DNA of 64,000 nucleotides from Lepidonotus clava (lineage: Eukaryota; Annelida; Polychaeta; Phyllodocida; Polynoidae): contig OW387148.1 in the NCBI GenBank assembly GCA_936440205.1, positions 37,979,003-38,043,002 of the forward strand, read 5' to 3'. The notes under the pieces were generated by a model. That model was not told the origin of the DNA and made no database searches. It saw only the letters and a list, made by a program, of their open reading frames with translations. This document shows positions 11,786 to 23,635 of this stretch, in pieces (within the stretch, counting starts at the first letter, position 1; the number at the start of each line of letters is the position of its first letter). Both the position numbers and the translations under genes were made by a program.

Positions 11786-13356
11786 CCCCAAAGCGTCCAA
11801 AACTGGGAAGGTAGGTGTGGCTCCTGTCAGAGGAGTGCTACTATAAAGAGGAGGCTGCCAAATTGACAACACAAATAGCCACACCGGGCATACCAGTACA
11901 GATATTGGCGGTGGGGGCTGACGAGATGCCAAGTGCTGCCAAGTGCGTGTGTACTTAGCCTCAAAGGGCAGGGTGGTCAGTTAGATGAGGTATTGATGGG
12001 GTGCATTAATTGGGACACACTTGATGCAAAGTATACCTGAAATGATTATTTGATGATGGGACTGTAGCTATCCTATTGCCCATCTATGATAAACATTTCA
12101 ACTTCTGATTAGTACACTTTTTATTTTCATTTTTGTTCTTGTTCAATTAATGCGTGGTATTGAATCAAGTTCTATTGTAATGACAGAAAAATAACTATTT
12201 TGATGAACAGACAGCCCATTAATGCAAAATGATCAGCACCTGATCTATTTATGTCTGTTTTTATCTATAATAAATTCAATCGATGTTTTCTTTTCTCTGT
12301 GATGGTTATCATTCTGGACAATTAGATGTATAAAGGAGAAATCATTATGGAGAAAAAGCTCTTAATCTTTCTTTCTCGATTACCCAGGTTTGACATTCTG
12401 ACTAAATGGCCACCCTAAACCGTAAACGAACCACCAAACCACGGGGGTAATCTTGAAACGCTTTGTGCCTCTCCTTGATAGTGGCTACCCTATCAAAGAG
12501 TCGTGTGGTTAACCAGACCCTACTCTCTGACCTCAGCCTCTCCTACCCCCTCAGGTAGGTTACCAAGGCCTGAAGTCTGAGACCCAGGGTGTCACCAGCG
12601 GGTTGTGAGCTGCTCTGTGAGCTACTCAGTCTCTGAGCAGAAAGTGAGCTATCCGTGTGATCTAGTCAGTGTGAGGGGAGAACAGACCTCTTGTTAGGGC
12701 GGGGGGGGGGGGGCACCTAGATCCCTAGATTGGGGATGTCAACACCCGTCTGAGTTGCTCTGAGCAGAACGTGAGCTAATCTGTGTGAAGGACAGATCTC
12801 ATTCAAACAACCGAAACTGAGCTGGGATCAATGTGTTATTATACGTGGAATTAGAAGTAGGAACAAGCTTAACCTGATTAGAATTTTGTAAGAGTGACGA
12901 GTGAAAGAGGTGTTCACAGTTGTGCATTTTTTTTCTAATCTATACAATCCTAAGATGATTTATTCCAGTAATGAAATGCACTGGTTGTCAAATTCACCCG
13001 AGTAGCTATATTCATTGACCGAGCGGAGAAATGGTTGTATCACTCTCGTGTAAAAGTTTCTGGACGTAGAAAACTAAATCTCTCCCTCCGTTAGATAGAC
13101 ATTATCCTATATTCAAAGCCCTACCCATTCACCTAAGTGACAGGACTTCTCATGTGTAAACCCTGGATAGCGTTCCGTCGGCAGTCTTCATTTCACATCC
13201 CATGTCGGGGGCGGTCGACTCGACACACCGATATCCACTTGGTTATTTTTCCATTTCACTGCCAAGGATGCGACTAAAACCGAGCCGCTTCTATTTACGA
13301 CTTGTGACATTTGGTTTGACGATGTTCTGATCGAATTTTCTGCTCGGCTGAGGGTG
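11786..13356. other. Non-coding stretch with a weak local duplication
   Basis: No coding frame. Around 12,635-12,690 and 12,755-12,800 a CTCTGAGCAGAA-GTGAGCTA segment is present twice. A 13-G tract lies at 12,701-12,713. Confidence 0.45.
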
Positions 13357-13360
13357 GTAC

Positions 13361-13932
13361 TGTCATAGTGTTAAAATTGTAAATTGTATTAATTGTAGAA
13401 AAGTGTATTGTATGGAAAGTTCCAGAAGTGTACTCTATGAACCCTGACCGAACTCTCGGGTTCAGGACGCGATGGACGCGGTGAGTCATCAGAACAATCG
13501 AGAAGCACACGTCACCTGTAGGGTGAACAAAGGGCTACACCTATTTAGCATAAGGCCGTATTGCGACAGCGAGTAGTTCACACCCAGCCTTCAACCTGAA
13601 CGGACACTCTGTAACACCTCTGGGCATTTAGGACTTTACCACCCAAAATTGTATATCATTGTGAGCTGTAACACCTGTAACACATTGGACATTGTACTTG
13701 GAACATCTACATATACTTGGAATAAATAGTTTGTCTCCTACCTTGTCTCCAGGATCCATTCCAAGCACCACTCTCACAACTCAGTGAAAATAACACCTCT
13801 CATCATTTCACAACAACCTAACAATATGAATAGTGAACTAACACCTCTCACTCTCCCCACCGTACCATAATTGGTGCCATATCATAACTGATAGAGACGC
13901 ACTATAATAATTGGTAGTAGAACCCTATCATA
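13361..13932 (+). repeat. 5' LTR (572 bp)
   Basis: Starts TGTCATAGTG and ends CCCTATCATA. It matches the 3' LTR base for base in my reading. A polyadenylation signal AATAAA lies at 13,721-13,726. The last part contains repeated ATAATTGGT motifs, the last of which runs into the internal region. Confidence 0.95.
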
Positions 13933-13955
13933 ATTGGTGGACAACCCGACTTTGG
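13933..13955 (+). other. Putative primer-binding region
   Basis: Immediately after the LTR the sequence reads ATTGGTGGACAACCCGAC. The TGG two bases inside is where a tRNA 3' CCA would pair. I could not assign the tRNA. Confidence 0.4.
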
Positions 13956-13988
13956 AGACCTAAGGACAATACAAAAAGGACAGTTTTC

Positions 13989-15335
13989 ATGTCAGGAGAC
14001 AATAATCTGAGTGGAAAGTATCCCACCCTTCATAGGATTCTAAAGGCTCCTGCCTTCACTCAGCCATCAGAGGAAGGAGAAACAACATCAAAAAGCACCA
14101 GTGAGCCGAACACACCAACATCTACAGCCACCAAAGTTGTATTTAGGGGATGTTTGGAAGATATACCGTACAGCCCTGAACAAGTACAATTACTTCTAAA
14201 TAGGCAGAAGACCCGGCAGCCATCCACCCCGGCCCGACCTGCACCCACCCCGTCACCACCCACCCCATCATCAACCCATAAAAATCAATACGGCACCACC
14301 CCAGCCCACGACACACCTGCGAGAGGGCCGACGACAGCAGCACCCCCACCTACCCTCCCACCCACCACCCAGCACACGGTCCGACCCCACACACTGGAAC
14401 CGCTGGACGGCGACCAACCCACCGAGCGACAAAACGACCAGCAATTAGATGAACAGACAAAGCGCGACCAGTTGGATATAGACGATATAGACCTGACCAT
14501 GGACACATTTACCCTCAGTCCAGGTTCATTTAAAGGTTTGAATAATGAAGATCCTTTGCAATTTATTTCTAAGTATGAAGCTTATATGGCTTTAAAGCCA
14601 AATGCTGACCCTGCCAAAATATTTCCACTATTATTGCAAGGCTCTGCATACATTTGGTATGAAGGTTTAGATGACACTAAAAAGGCAAATTTTGCAGCTG
14701 TGAAGAAGGCATTTTTAGAAAGATATAAGCTTAGTGAGGACCTGCATTTCACAAAAATTGGGGAAATTTTTGAACAAAAACAAAAGAAGGGAGAGAAAGT
14801 TTTAGATTTCATTGCAAGGTTAAAGCAGGATGCCAGACTTGTTAAGTTACCTGATCCTGTATTATTCCAGGCTATTTTGAATGGATTGAAACAGAGCATT
14901 AGGGCACATGTTATTTTTCAAAAACCAACTAGTATAGCAGACATAGAAAAAACTGCTGTATTGGCTGAGGCTTCTTCTATTGGGCAAGATAATGAAACAA
15001 GCATTTTAGCAGCTATTGATGAACTAAAACAACAGGTTGCTTCAATAACTATTGCATCCATGTCAAGGGATAATCAGAGGTCAAGGTCAAGGTCAAGATC
15101 AAGGGAAAGGGGAAAATCTGTAAGTTGGTCTGATAAAAGGGAGCAGAGACCACCTACTCCTAATAGACAGCAGTCAGATACATGCAACTATAGAAAGTGT
15201 TACAAATGTGGGTATAAATTTGACAAATTCCATCAATGTAAGGCTAAAAATATGAAATGTCATGGATGTGGGAAAATTGGACATTTCAAGTCTGTATGTC
15301 GCAATGCAAGGTTTGGTGACACTAACAATTATTAA
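13989..15335 (+). CDS. gag: Retrotransposon gag polyprotein
   Basis: An ATG at 13,989 opens 448 codons; this is the first ATG in the frame after the LTR. The N-terminal third is Pro/Thr-rich and likely disordered. Residues about 178-325 form a retrotransposon capsid-type domain (hydrophobic/aromatic pattern including ..YIWYEGL..). An Arg/Ser repeat near 363-374 comes next, followed by two zinc-knuckle-like Cys clusters around 403-438, the second a standard CX2CX4HX4C. Family knowledge says this is the structural particle protein that packages element RNA. The frame is continuous in register with pol, an arrangement that in related elements is served by translational read-through. Confidence 0.93.
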   Translation: MSGDNNLSGKYPTLHRILKAPAFTQPSEEGETTSKSTSEPNTPTSTATKVVFRGCLEDIPYSPEQVQLLLNRQKTRQPSTPARPAPTPSPPTPSSTHKNQYGTTPAHDTPARGPTTAAPPPTLPPTTQHTVRPHTLEPLDGDQPTERQNDQQLDEQTKRDQLDIDDIDLTMDTFTLSPGSFKGLNNEDPLQFISKYEAYMALKPNADPAKIFPLLLQGSAYIWYEGLDDTKKANFAAVKKAFLERYKLSEDLHFTKIGEIFEQKQKKGEKVLDFIARLKQDARLVKLPDPVLFQAILNGLKQSIRAHVIFQKPTSIADIEKTAVLAEASSIGQDNETSILAAIDELKQQVASITIASMSRDNQRSRSRSRSRERGKSVSWSDKREQRPPTPNRQQSDTCNYRKCYKCGYKFDKFHQCKAKNMKCHGCGKIGHFKSVCRNARFGDTNNY

Positions 15336-15458
15336 CAATTTCAGTCAATCTGTGGGAAGGCCAGATCCACAGATAGGCCAAAGGTTTTCAATCAGTCAGC
15401 AAAGAGTATCAATTCTATAAATAATGAAAATATTCCAATTATTGCCACCATTGCTCAT

Positions 15459-18400
15459 ATGGATCGTAATTATGTTGAAGGTACAATCAGAGGTCATTCT
15501 ATGAGATTTTTGATTGATACTGGAGCTAATGTCTCATGTGTGAGTGTTCAATATTTAAAGAAAATTGGGCTAGAACACAAGCATATTGATCATTCCAATA
15601 CTATTAATAGAGTCAGAAGTGCATCAGGTGACATCATGAATGTTATTGGAACTATTCACTTGAATGTTTCAATATCTGGTTTCAAAGTTTTGCAACAGTT
15701 TCACATCTTTCAACATTTATACACACCAATCATTTTAGGCTTTGATTTCTTAAAATTACACAATGCCAAAATTGACACAGTCACCCGAACATTGACACTT
15801 AATAATGACTTTATTGCAGCAAGTCTTAGTCAACAAACAAAGGATTCTGCAGGCATCGCGAGGTCTGTGAGTAGTATAGTTATACCACCTAGGTCACATT
15901 TTAATTTACCAGTTCGTTTATCAAAGATAGGAGATGGCGTGCAGATACTTCTAGAACCTGTACCCCAGCTTCAGACCCAATTCCATCTAATGGGAACCAA
16001 AATATTGGCAAAGGTTATGAAAGGTAAGGCCAACTATCTACTCATGAATCCAACTAATGCAACTATTTATATAAGAGCAGGACAGATAATTGCCACTTGT
16101 TCTTATATTGACTCTGAAAATGTTAAAAGCTTTCAGGAAGGAAATAATAATCCTAGTTATAGTATCAATGCTTTAGATAATGAAATAGAAAATGAAGATA
16201 ATTTTATTCAAAAAGCAAAAGATTTGGGTATGAACTTACATCATACTGACTTAACTAATGAACAAAAGAAAAGGTTAATGACTATGATTGGATCTTATAG
16301 AGATGTATTTGCAACAAAATTATCAGAACTTGGTCATGCGCAGCTCTATCAACACACAATAGATACTGGAGATGCAGCACCTATTAGGCAGAGATTTTAT
16401 AGACATTCACCTGCAGCTCGTGCAGAGGCTTCAAAACAAATTAAAGAAATGTTAGAATATGGTATTATTGAAAAATCGACATCGCCATGGGCATCACCTG
16501 TCGTCATGGTACCGAAGCGTGACGGAACACTACGATTTGCGGTTGACTATAGGAAATTGAATGCAGTAACAAAACCAATAAGTTTTCCTCTACCAACGTT
16601 TGAATGTGTCTTGGATTCTTTGGGTGAATCCAGCCCAAACTACTTGTCAACTCTTGATTGTCAAAGTGGTTATTGGCAATTAGGCGTAGATCAAAATTCC
16701 AGAGCTAAAACAGCATTTGCTGTTCCGGAAGGATTATATGAATTTTCGCGTTTACCTTTTGGACTTCGAAATTCTCCAGCTGTTTTTCAATCTACAATGG
16801 CAGAAGTACTACGAGATTTAAACTGGAAATTCGCATTAGTATATGTCGACGACATTTTGGTCTTTAGTAAAACTTTTGATCAACATTTGGATCATTTATC
16901 TCAAATCTTTGAAAGATTTAGACAGGCTAACCTAACCTTAAAAGCTTCTAAATGCACATTTGCCACACAGTCTGTTACATATTTAGGTCACATAATTACT
17001 AAAAATGGAATTCAGGTAGACCCAGCAAAAACTAAAGTAATCAGAGAGTTTCCACAGCCGAAAAATGTCAATGAATTGAGATCATTTTTAGGAATGACGA
17101 ATTACTTTAGGCGTTTCATAAAAGGATATGCACATATGGCACAACCACTAAATTTGCTTTTAAGAAAAGATGCAAAATTTGTTTGGACTACTGCATGTCA
17201 ACAGGCGTTTGACTTTTTGAAAATTGGGTTAGCATCACCTCCATGTCTAGCATTCCCCGATATGAATAAAGAGTTCCATGTGTCATGTGATGCGAGTGGC
17301 CATTCTATAGGCTATGTTTTAGAACAGTTAGATGACAATGGAAAGCCAAGAGCAATAGCTTACGGAGGTAGGGCCCTCCGTGGGTCAGAGCTAGCATGGA
17401 GCATTTCAGAAAAAGAATGTCTAGCCGTAGTCGAAGCAGTCAAATTGAATCACACCTATTTGGCAAATCATCATTTCCATGTTTGGACGGATCACATAGC
17501 TTTGCTATGGTTACAACAACTCCGACAGAGCACTGGCAGATTGGCGCGATGGTCGTTACTTCTTCAGGGTTACAATTTCACCATTCACCATCGACCAGGT
17601 AAGCAGAATAAAGTTGCAGATGCTCTATCAAGGAGAGAATATAATGATCCACAAGTAACAGTAAATTTAGATTTAACCGAACCACATTCAGTAATGACAG
17701 TAGCATCAGAAGACAATGATATAGGAAGTGAGGTTAAGACTGAATTCATTAAATGTGATTTCACATATAATACAAACAAACCCAACCAAGGGGATTCGTT
17801 TTTGGAAAACATGAATTTAGTTGAAGACCAATCCGAGCCTAACATAGCTTTAGTCGCAGAAGTAACTGATATCAGAACCATGCAAAAGAACTGCAAGGAC
17901 TGTGGTCCTATACTGAAATATTTACAAGAGGGTGAATTACCCGATGATTCTAAACTAGCCAAAAGAATTGCGATAGAAGCTGATCAGTATGTGATCCTTG
18001 ATAACGTTCTCTATCACATGTTTTATCGAAGAGCAAAAGGACGACCAAAAGCAGAACGATTAGTTAAACAACTAGTTGTTCCAGTGGACCTTAGATTAGA
18101 AGCACTGAGATCTTACCATGATTCACTCATGGGAGGCGGTCACCAGGGCTTTGAGAGAACATATCATGCACTAAGAAATAAATATTACTGGCCTCACATG
18201 TACCGTGATGTTTTTGAACACGTGAAAACATGCATTGAATGCCAGCAAGCGAAAGACAGACCATCTGTTATTAAGGCACCATTACATCCGTTGCCCATAG
18301 CAGACATATTTACTAGATATCATATTGATTTTTGTGGACCAGTTACGACATCAACTGAAGGTTATAAACACATTCTGGTTATAACCGACAGTTTTACTAA

Positions 18401-19508
18401 ATGGGTAGAAGCGATACCTACGAAAACTCAAGAAGCGACAGAAGTAGCGGAAATCTTGTATAGGGATATTTTCTCTAGATATGGAGCTCCGCAAACTTTA
18501 GTCAGCGACAGAGGACAAAATTTTATGTCAGGTTTGATAAGTGCTTTGAGCTCTTTATTTGATGTGAAAAGAGTTCATACCAGTAGCTATCACCCACAAA
18601 CTAACTCTGCGGTAGAGAGAATGAATAGTGTGATAGCACAATCCATTAGAACCTATGGAAAATTAGATCAAAAAGATTGGCCAAAATTACTACCAGGCAT
18701 ACTAATGGCATATAGATCAACGCCATGCACACAATCAACCCAATATTCTCCGTACTTTATGGTATTTGGCAGAGAAATGAATTTACCTTTTGACTTAGAT
18801 TGGATACCAAAACCTAATTTAGGCTTAACAGCACAAAAACATTTAGAACAAATTTTAGATAATTTGGAAAAAGCAAGGGAGATTGCAACTCAAAACATGG
18901 AAGAATCTCAAAAGAAATATAAAAAGTATTACGATGCTAAAGTTAAAGAACCAACTTTTGAAGCAGGAGATAAGGTTTGGTTGTATAACACCAAAGTTCC
19001 AGTAGGACTTTCTAAGAAATTCCATAGAAAATGGACAGGTCCATTTTACATCACCCAGAAAGGTCCAAACTATACTTACAAACTAAGGGCATGTGTAGAT
19101 AACAAAGAGGTTAAAAGTCTTGTGCATGCAAATAGATTAAAAATATTTAAGGATCCAGACAACAGGAGATTGCAACAACCGATAACAGACACTGAAGGCG
19201 ACATTGAACAGAATACTAATGATCAAAATGATGAACATCCAAACACAACACCCAAAAATAATGATACTCAGTCAAACAAGAACACTAATGATTGGTATCA
19301 AATAGATAAGATTTTAGCGTGTAGAAGACAGAAAGATGGTATGTTTTATAGAATTAAATGGCTAAATCATTCTGAGACACAGTGGATACCGAGCCGCGAC
19401 GTGTCTGATTTTGCTAAAAGAGAATTTCACGTAAATAAAACAGCTAGTGGTAAAAGAAGGAAAAGGCCACTAGGCAAACACACATTCTTTCAAAAATCAA
19501 AAGATTAA
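15459..19508 (+). CDS. pol: Retrotransposon pol polyprotein (PR-RT-RH-IN-chromodomain)
   Basis: 1,349 codons from the first ATG at 15,459; in the element pol is probably made as a Gag-Pol fusion, so this ATG need not be used. Domains in order, by residue: aspartic protease with the (L/I)DTGA motif near 18-25; reverse transcriptase about 320-510 with YVDD near 461; RNase H about 600-720; integrase zinc-binding HHCC about 885-930; integrase catalytic core about 950-1060; GPY/F-type module near 1190; and a chromodomain-like segment about 1278-1317 (IDKIL..YRIKW..TQWIP). The chromodomain-like tail is what chromoviruses use to target chromatin. No envelope gene follows. Confidence 0.95.
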   Translation: MDRNYVEGTIRGHSMRFLIDTGANVSCVSVQYLKKIGLEHKHIDHSNTINRVRSASGDIMNVIGTIHLNVSISGFKVLQQFHIFQHLYTPIILGFDFLKLHNAKIDTVTRTLTLNNDFIAASLSQQTKDSAGIARSVSSIVIPPRSHFNLPVRLSKIGDGVQILLEPVPQLQTQFHLMGTKILAKVMKGKANYLLMNPTNATIYIRAGQIIATCSYIDSENVKSFQEGNNNPSYSINALDNEIENEDNFIQKAKDLGMNLHHTDLTNEQKKRLMTMIGSYRDVFATKLSELGHAQLYQHTIDTGDAAPIRQRFYRHSPAARAEASKQIKEMLEYGIIEKSTSPWASPVVMVPKRDGTLRFAVDYRKLNAVTKPISFPLPTFECVLDSLGESSPNYLSTLDCQSGYWQLGVDQNSRAKTAFAVPEGLYEFSRLPFGLRNSPAVFQSTMAEVLRDLNWKFALVYVDDILVFSKTFDQHLDHLSQIFERFRQANLTLKASKCTFATQSVTYLGHIITKNGIQVDPAKTKVIREFPQPKNVNELRSFLGMTNYFRRFIKGYAHMAQPLNLLLRKDAKFVWTTACQQAFDFLKIGLASPPCLAFPDMNKEFHVSCDASGHSIGYVLEQLDDNGKPRAIAYGGRALRGSELAWSISEKECLAVVEAVKLNHTYLANHHFHVWTDHIALLWLQQLRQSTGRLARWSLLLQGYNFTIHHRPGKQNKVADALSRREYNDPQVTVNLDLTEPHSVMTVASEDNDIGSEVKTEFIKCDFTYNTNKPNQGDSFLENMNLVEDQSEPNIALVAEVTDIRTMQKNCKDCGPILKYLQEGELPDDSKLAKRIAIEADQYVILDNVLYHMFYRRAKGRPKAERLVKQLVVPVDLRLEALRSYHDSLMGGGHQGFERTYHALRNKYYWPHMYRDVFEHVKTCIECQQAKDRPSVIKAPLHPLPIADIFTRYHIDFCGPVTTSTEGYKHILVITDSFTKWVEAIPTKTQEATEVAEILYRDIFSRYGAPQTLVSDRGQNFMSGLISALSSLFDVKRVHTSSYHPQTNSAVERMNSVIAQSIRTYGKLDQKDWPKLLPGILMAYRSTPCTQSTQYSPYFMVFGREMNLPFDLDWIPKPNLGLTAQKHLEQILDNLEKAREIATQNMEESQKKYKKYYDAKVKEPTFEAGDKVWLYNTKVPVGLSKKFHRKWTGPFYITQKGPNYTYKLRACVDNKEVKSLVHANRLKIFKDPDNRRLQQPITDTEGDIEQNTNDQNDEHPNTTPKNNDTQSNKNTNDWYQIDKILACRRQKDGMFYRIKWLNHSETQWIPSRDVSDFAKREFHVNKTASGKRRKRPLGKHTFFQKSKD

Positions 19509-20250
19509 AAGACTATACTGCAGATTAGATGATGATAGACCATGTTGAGGAAGTTTATAAAAAGTTTCATGAATATATGACAACCAAAGTATTGATGGGT
19601 CCTATGACGTCAGGATTCACTCATTAGAGATGTGTTAATGTGTTCTTGCTTTGCAAAGATTTAACAGCTAGGTTCCACAAAATTATCTTTTCGACGTGCA
19701 CACAAATAAACAATTAATTATTATCGTTAATGAAGGGACTAGTGTTGACTTCAAGTGATAGCTAGAATACTGAGACAGTCTCAAATAAAATCTGAAACTG
19801 TTGAGGTAAAATACAGTAGTACACCAAACTACTTATAAATATGGGATAACCTTTTTCTCATTGATGAATGTATGGTCTTCACATTAATCTGGTATGGTGT
19901 ATTGTATGACAATAAAAGTTCCCAAACCAATTAAGGGATAATAATGATATAGATATATATATATGACAGTATGTGTATGACATTACACAAATGAAAAGAT
20001 AAACTGACTTGATTAAAGGTAATTAAAATACTGGCCACATGTATGTTTTCGGGTAGCATGGTGATCAACTTTGTTTCTTGATGCATACATGGATATTGAG
20101 ATGTAAAATGCATATATGTACTATTGAATGTTATAATCTGATGTTGTAATGTAATGTTTAGTCAGGTAAAAGTCTCATGTTAGTTAGGCGTCTCTTCGGA
20201 GAGCACTTTGTGTTGATGTAACTTAGTTAAAGTTTGAGGACAAACTTTTT
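19509..20250 (+). other. Retrotransposon 3' internal non-coding region
   Basis: About 740 bp of AT-rich sequence between pol and the polypurine tract, with no long open frame and no sign of an env gene. Confidence 0.8.
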
Positions 20251-20267
20251 TTAGAGAGGAGGCAAAT
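20251..20267 (+). other. Polypurine tract of the retrotransposon
   Basis: Purine-rich TTAGAGAGGAGGCAAAT directly abuts the 3' LTR, the usual position of the plus-strand primer in LTR elements. Confidence 0.75.
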
Positions 20268-20839
20268 TGTCATAGTGTTAAAATTGTAAATTGTATTAAT
20301 TGTAGAAAAGTGTATTGTATGGAAAGTTCCAGAAGTGTACTCTATGAACCCTGACCGAACTCTCGGGTTCAGGACGCGATGGACGCGGTGAGTCATCAGA
20401 ACAATCGAGAAGCACACGTCACCTGTAGGGTGAACAAAGGGCTACACCTATTTAGCATAAGGCCGTATTGCGACAGCGAGTAGTTCACACCCAGCCTTCA
20501 ACCTGAACGGACACTCTGTAACACCTCTGGGCATTTAGGACTTTACCACCCAAAATTGTATATCATTGTGAGCTGTAACACCTGTAACACATTGGACATT
20601 GTACTTGGAACATCTACATATACTTGGAATAAATAGTTTGTCTCCTACCTTGTCTCCAGGATCCATTCCAAGCACCACTCTCACAACTCAGTGAAAATAA
20701 CACCTCTCATCATTTCACAACAACCTAACAATATGAATAGTGAACTAACACCTCTCACTCTCCCCACCGTACCATAATTGGTGCCATATCATAACTGATA
20801 GAGACGCACTATAATAATTGGTAGTAGAACCCTATCATA
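20268..20839 (+). repeat. 3' LTR (572 bp)
   Basis: Same length and sequence as the 5' LTR in my reading; AATAAA at 20,628-20,633. It is followed at once by the GTAC target duplication. Confidence 0.95.
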
Positions 20840-20843
20840 GTAC

Positions 20844-23635
20844 GAACGTCTATGTGGCACTGGTGGGCGCGTGGGGGTGGGGAAGGGTCTATTTACCGTA
20901 AAAAACGGTATAGCCAAAGCAAATACCCGACCGCGCATCTTAAATAGGTTAAAATTATGTTTTATATCTGTTTTCTGCTGGAGGAGTCTGTCTGGGGGCG
21001 TCCTGTACCAGTTGGAAACCAAGGTTGAGTTGACTCATCTGGTTGTTATTAACGATGCGTTTTGAATACCATGAGCCCCGCAGTTTGTTAGGTAAACTCC
21101 TGTAACGCATGGCACATATGAACATTTCTTTTCACAATATAAAGTGGCAAACGCTAATGGGGGCTTCCGTTGGTTTCGTACTCATCTAGGGAGGTGGGGG
21201 ATAGGAAATTCAGTGAAACATGTCAGTAGGCCTATGTGTCGGATGAGGAAGAACCTTATGCAAAAATCTGGCATCAGTTTGCTCCCAATGAAAGTGCTCA
21301 TTATGGAATGAAATTTTCAGGACATTTAAAAAATTTTAAACTTGCTTCTTTCTATAACTGCTTACAGAAATACACTATAGGCAGTAGAACAGCTACAAAT
21401 CGACCCATTGTAAGAGCGACATCTCTGTTGTGACAATTGATTTGTTCCAGCGCTGTTGTATGCATTATTATGCTTCAGACCTCTGGCGATCGTCTTTTAC
21501 AATCCCATTACAAAAGGGGGTGTTTCTCGGAGGGGATTGCCCGTCAGTAAAATCTGATTACATTTCTAAACGATCCCTGCCTTTCTTGTCTTCCTCTGCC
21601 TTTCCCCTCCCGCCTTTTTACAATCCGCCCAAAACGAAGCGAGCTTAAAACGAGGCTCTGACCCACTTCCTGTTCTGACGTCACGGACGCTAATAAAAAA
21701 GGCCGTCATAAAATTGTCCAGAACAGGCATTTAGGGAGTGGAAAAATGGTCGTTGGCTTGTGTTACCATTACCAGGTCTAGACTGTACTGCTGCTTGTAG
21801 CTCGTGGGCGGTGGGTAAATCTTTATGGACTGCTAGAAACCAGCGAGTCGATAACCACCATTTGCCAAATGTATCGGTTATCTGCTTGGAGAGTGTAGAG
21901 CTAATTTGCATATCAGGACGAGGGCGCCATCTCGTGGCATCTCTTGTCTTCACGTGTCAACTTCTGTGACAACTTGACAGGTTTGAATTGAATTTATGGA
22001 GATTTTTGTTAAAAAGAACTTCCAGACAGCATGGTATTTTCGAATTGAAATCAAAGTATTCCATAATGAAAACTGTGACAATCATTTACCGCATGTAAAT
22101 GAGAAACACCTGCCATTAAAAGGTTTCTTCCTCCTCATTCCTGAATTCATTCAGAAAATAGTTCTGAACTGATACATTTGCTGCTTATTAAACTCATCTC
22201 AGTTCCCATAGCGATAACAATTTTTGCTACAATATGATTATTATACTATCAGGTTTCACCGTTAATTTATCATCTTCAAATGAAATGAATCAGGGCAATT
22301 GTGTAGAGGAAAGAAATATAATTAAAGCTTGTAAACATCCTAGAAATGAAATAACCTATTTCCTATGGAAACAATGGTAAAGCCCGGCAGCTTCAGTCAT
22401 AATATCCAACCCTTCATTGTGCTATACACTGCAGCATTTTGATTGCCTGCAAGACCTGTGAAGTAATTTGATGATTCAAATGAATTAATCAATTCAGTAA
22501 GTTTTAATGGCATTACTCAAACAGAAGTACATGTAGGCCTATACGATTTTGGCCTGTTCCAATACATCAGCCGCTGAGACTGGACTGTGCAATGTGGTGT
22601 TTTTGTCCAACCTTGAGCTCAGTGGTGAGTGAACCCAAGGCACACTCTGCCACTTCCACGCTCTGCCACTTTGACACTCGCTGTACTGGGAATCATCTCT
22701 GCACTGGAGCTGCCACAAGGTCCGGCCCTGGTCAGCCATGTACCACCAGCGAAAAACACTAGACTATTTTTCGCCTGTAGGGCGTAGTGATCTTCGCCTG
22801 ATGGGGGCGAGTTTTCTACCTACATAGCAGAGCGTATTCTCACGGACTATTTCCCAAAGCGGAGGTGCGAGCGTTGCAGACTGCCCAAGGTGGTCTGGGC
22901 CCACAGGCTTTGAGTCATCCCTGACTGTGACCTACTGACTGCAGAAAACAGATGAGGCGGGACCGATTTAGCCGTGTTAATGACACGGAGTCAAATGTTA
23001 ATTAGATCTGACTCTTCTCACAGCTCCAGTGGGACTGGTCCTGTGTAAAGAAGTCACAAAACACTGGTCAACCTGCATTGACTAGAAACTATATATACAT
23101 CCCAAGTTTTTCTTTTCTATAATATGCCTTCATAGCTTGAAATATAGACTATTTTATCTCCTGACGTTTACAGTGCATGATATGCTGTATATAGGAATAC
23201 AGTAATGTACACAAAATTAATTTCAAAATACTTCGAGGTTGTTCATTCTACGAAAACCCGTACCTTAAATAAGTAATGTCAATTAATCAAAAACCTGATT
23301 GGTGATTGACTATTCATAACCTGTGCATATTCTGATATACATTAGATATGTATACATGTACATGTATTCCAGTACGGTGCACGTCTCTAATCCTAAATAC
23401 TAGGAAAAATTACAACTTCAGCAATCACATGGCAAATAGACCCCTTGTCAAATATCCCAAAGTGATAACAACAGAGTGAGTAACATGCTATTGACAAATG
23501 AAGGACAAAGGGGGAAGGAGGTAAAGGGGGATGGGAGAGAGTGGGGTAAGTGGAATGTCGGAACTGTTCAGGGGCTACCTGACAACCCACTGTGGGGACG
23601 TAAGCCCTGTACCCACTGGGCGATTTTATTGGTAA
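20844..23635. other. Non-coding stretch with CRE/ETS-like promoter motifs
   Basis: No supported gene. At 21,664-21,684 an ETS-type CACTTCCTG is followed by a palindromic CRE, TGACGTCA (21,676-21,683), in a locally GC-rich segment. A CTCF-like GCGCCATCTCGTGGCA lies at about 21,924-21,939. The rest is AT-rich. Confidence 0.5.

Larger units (their letters stand above)
13361..20839 (+). mobile_element. Ty3/gypsy-type LTR retrotransposon, looks whole
   Basis: A 7,479-bp element. It is flanked by a 4-bp target duplication GTAC (13,357-13,360 and 20,840-20,843) and bounded by two 572-bp LTRs that I read as identical. Internal order is 5' LTR, putative primer-binding region, gag, pol (protease, reverse transcriptase, RNase H, integrase, chromodomain-like tail), about 760 bp of 3' non-coding sequence, purine-rich tract, 3' LTR. 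Integrase follows reverse transcriptase, which places it in the Ty3/gypsy order. There is no env. Matching LTRs indicate a very recent insertion, possibly still polymorphic in the population. Both reading frames are long and undisturbed. Confidence 0.95.

Noticed and set aside
19509-20267. Possible env gene after pol
   Set aside because: No long frame, signal peptide or membrane segment; only short AT-rich frames.
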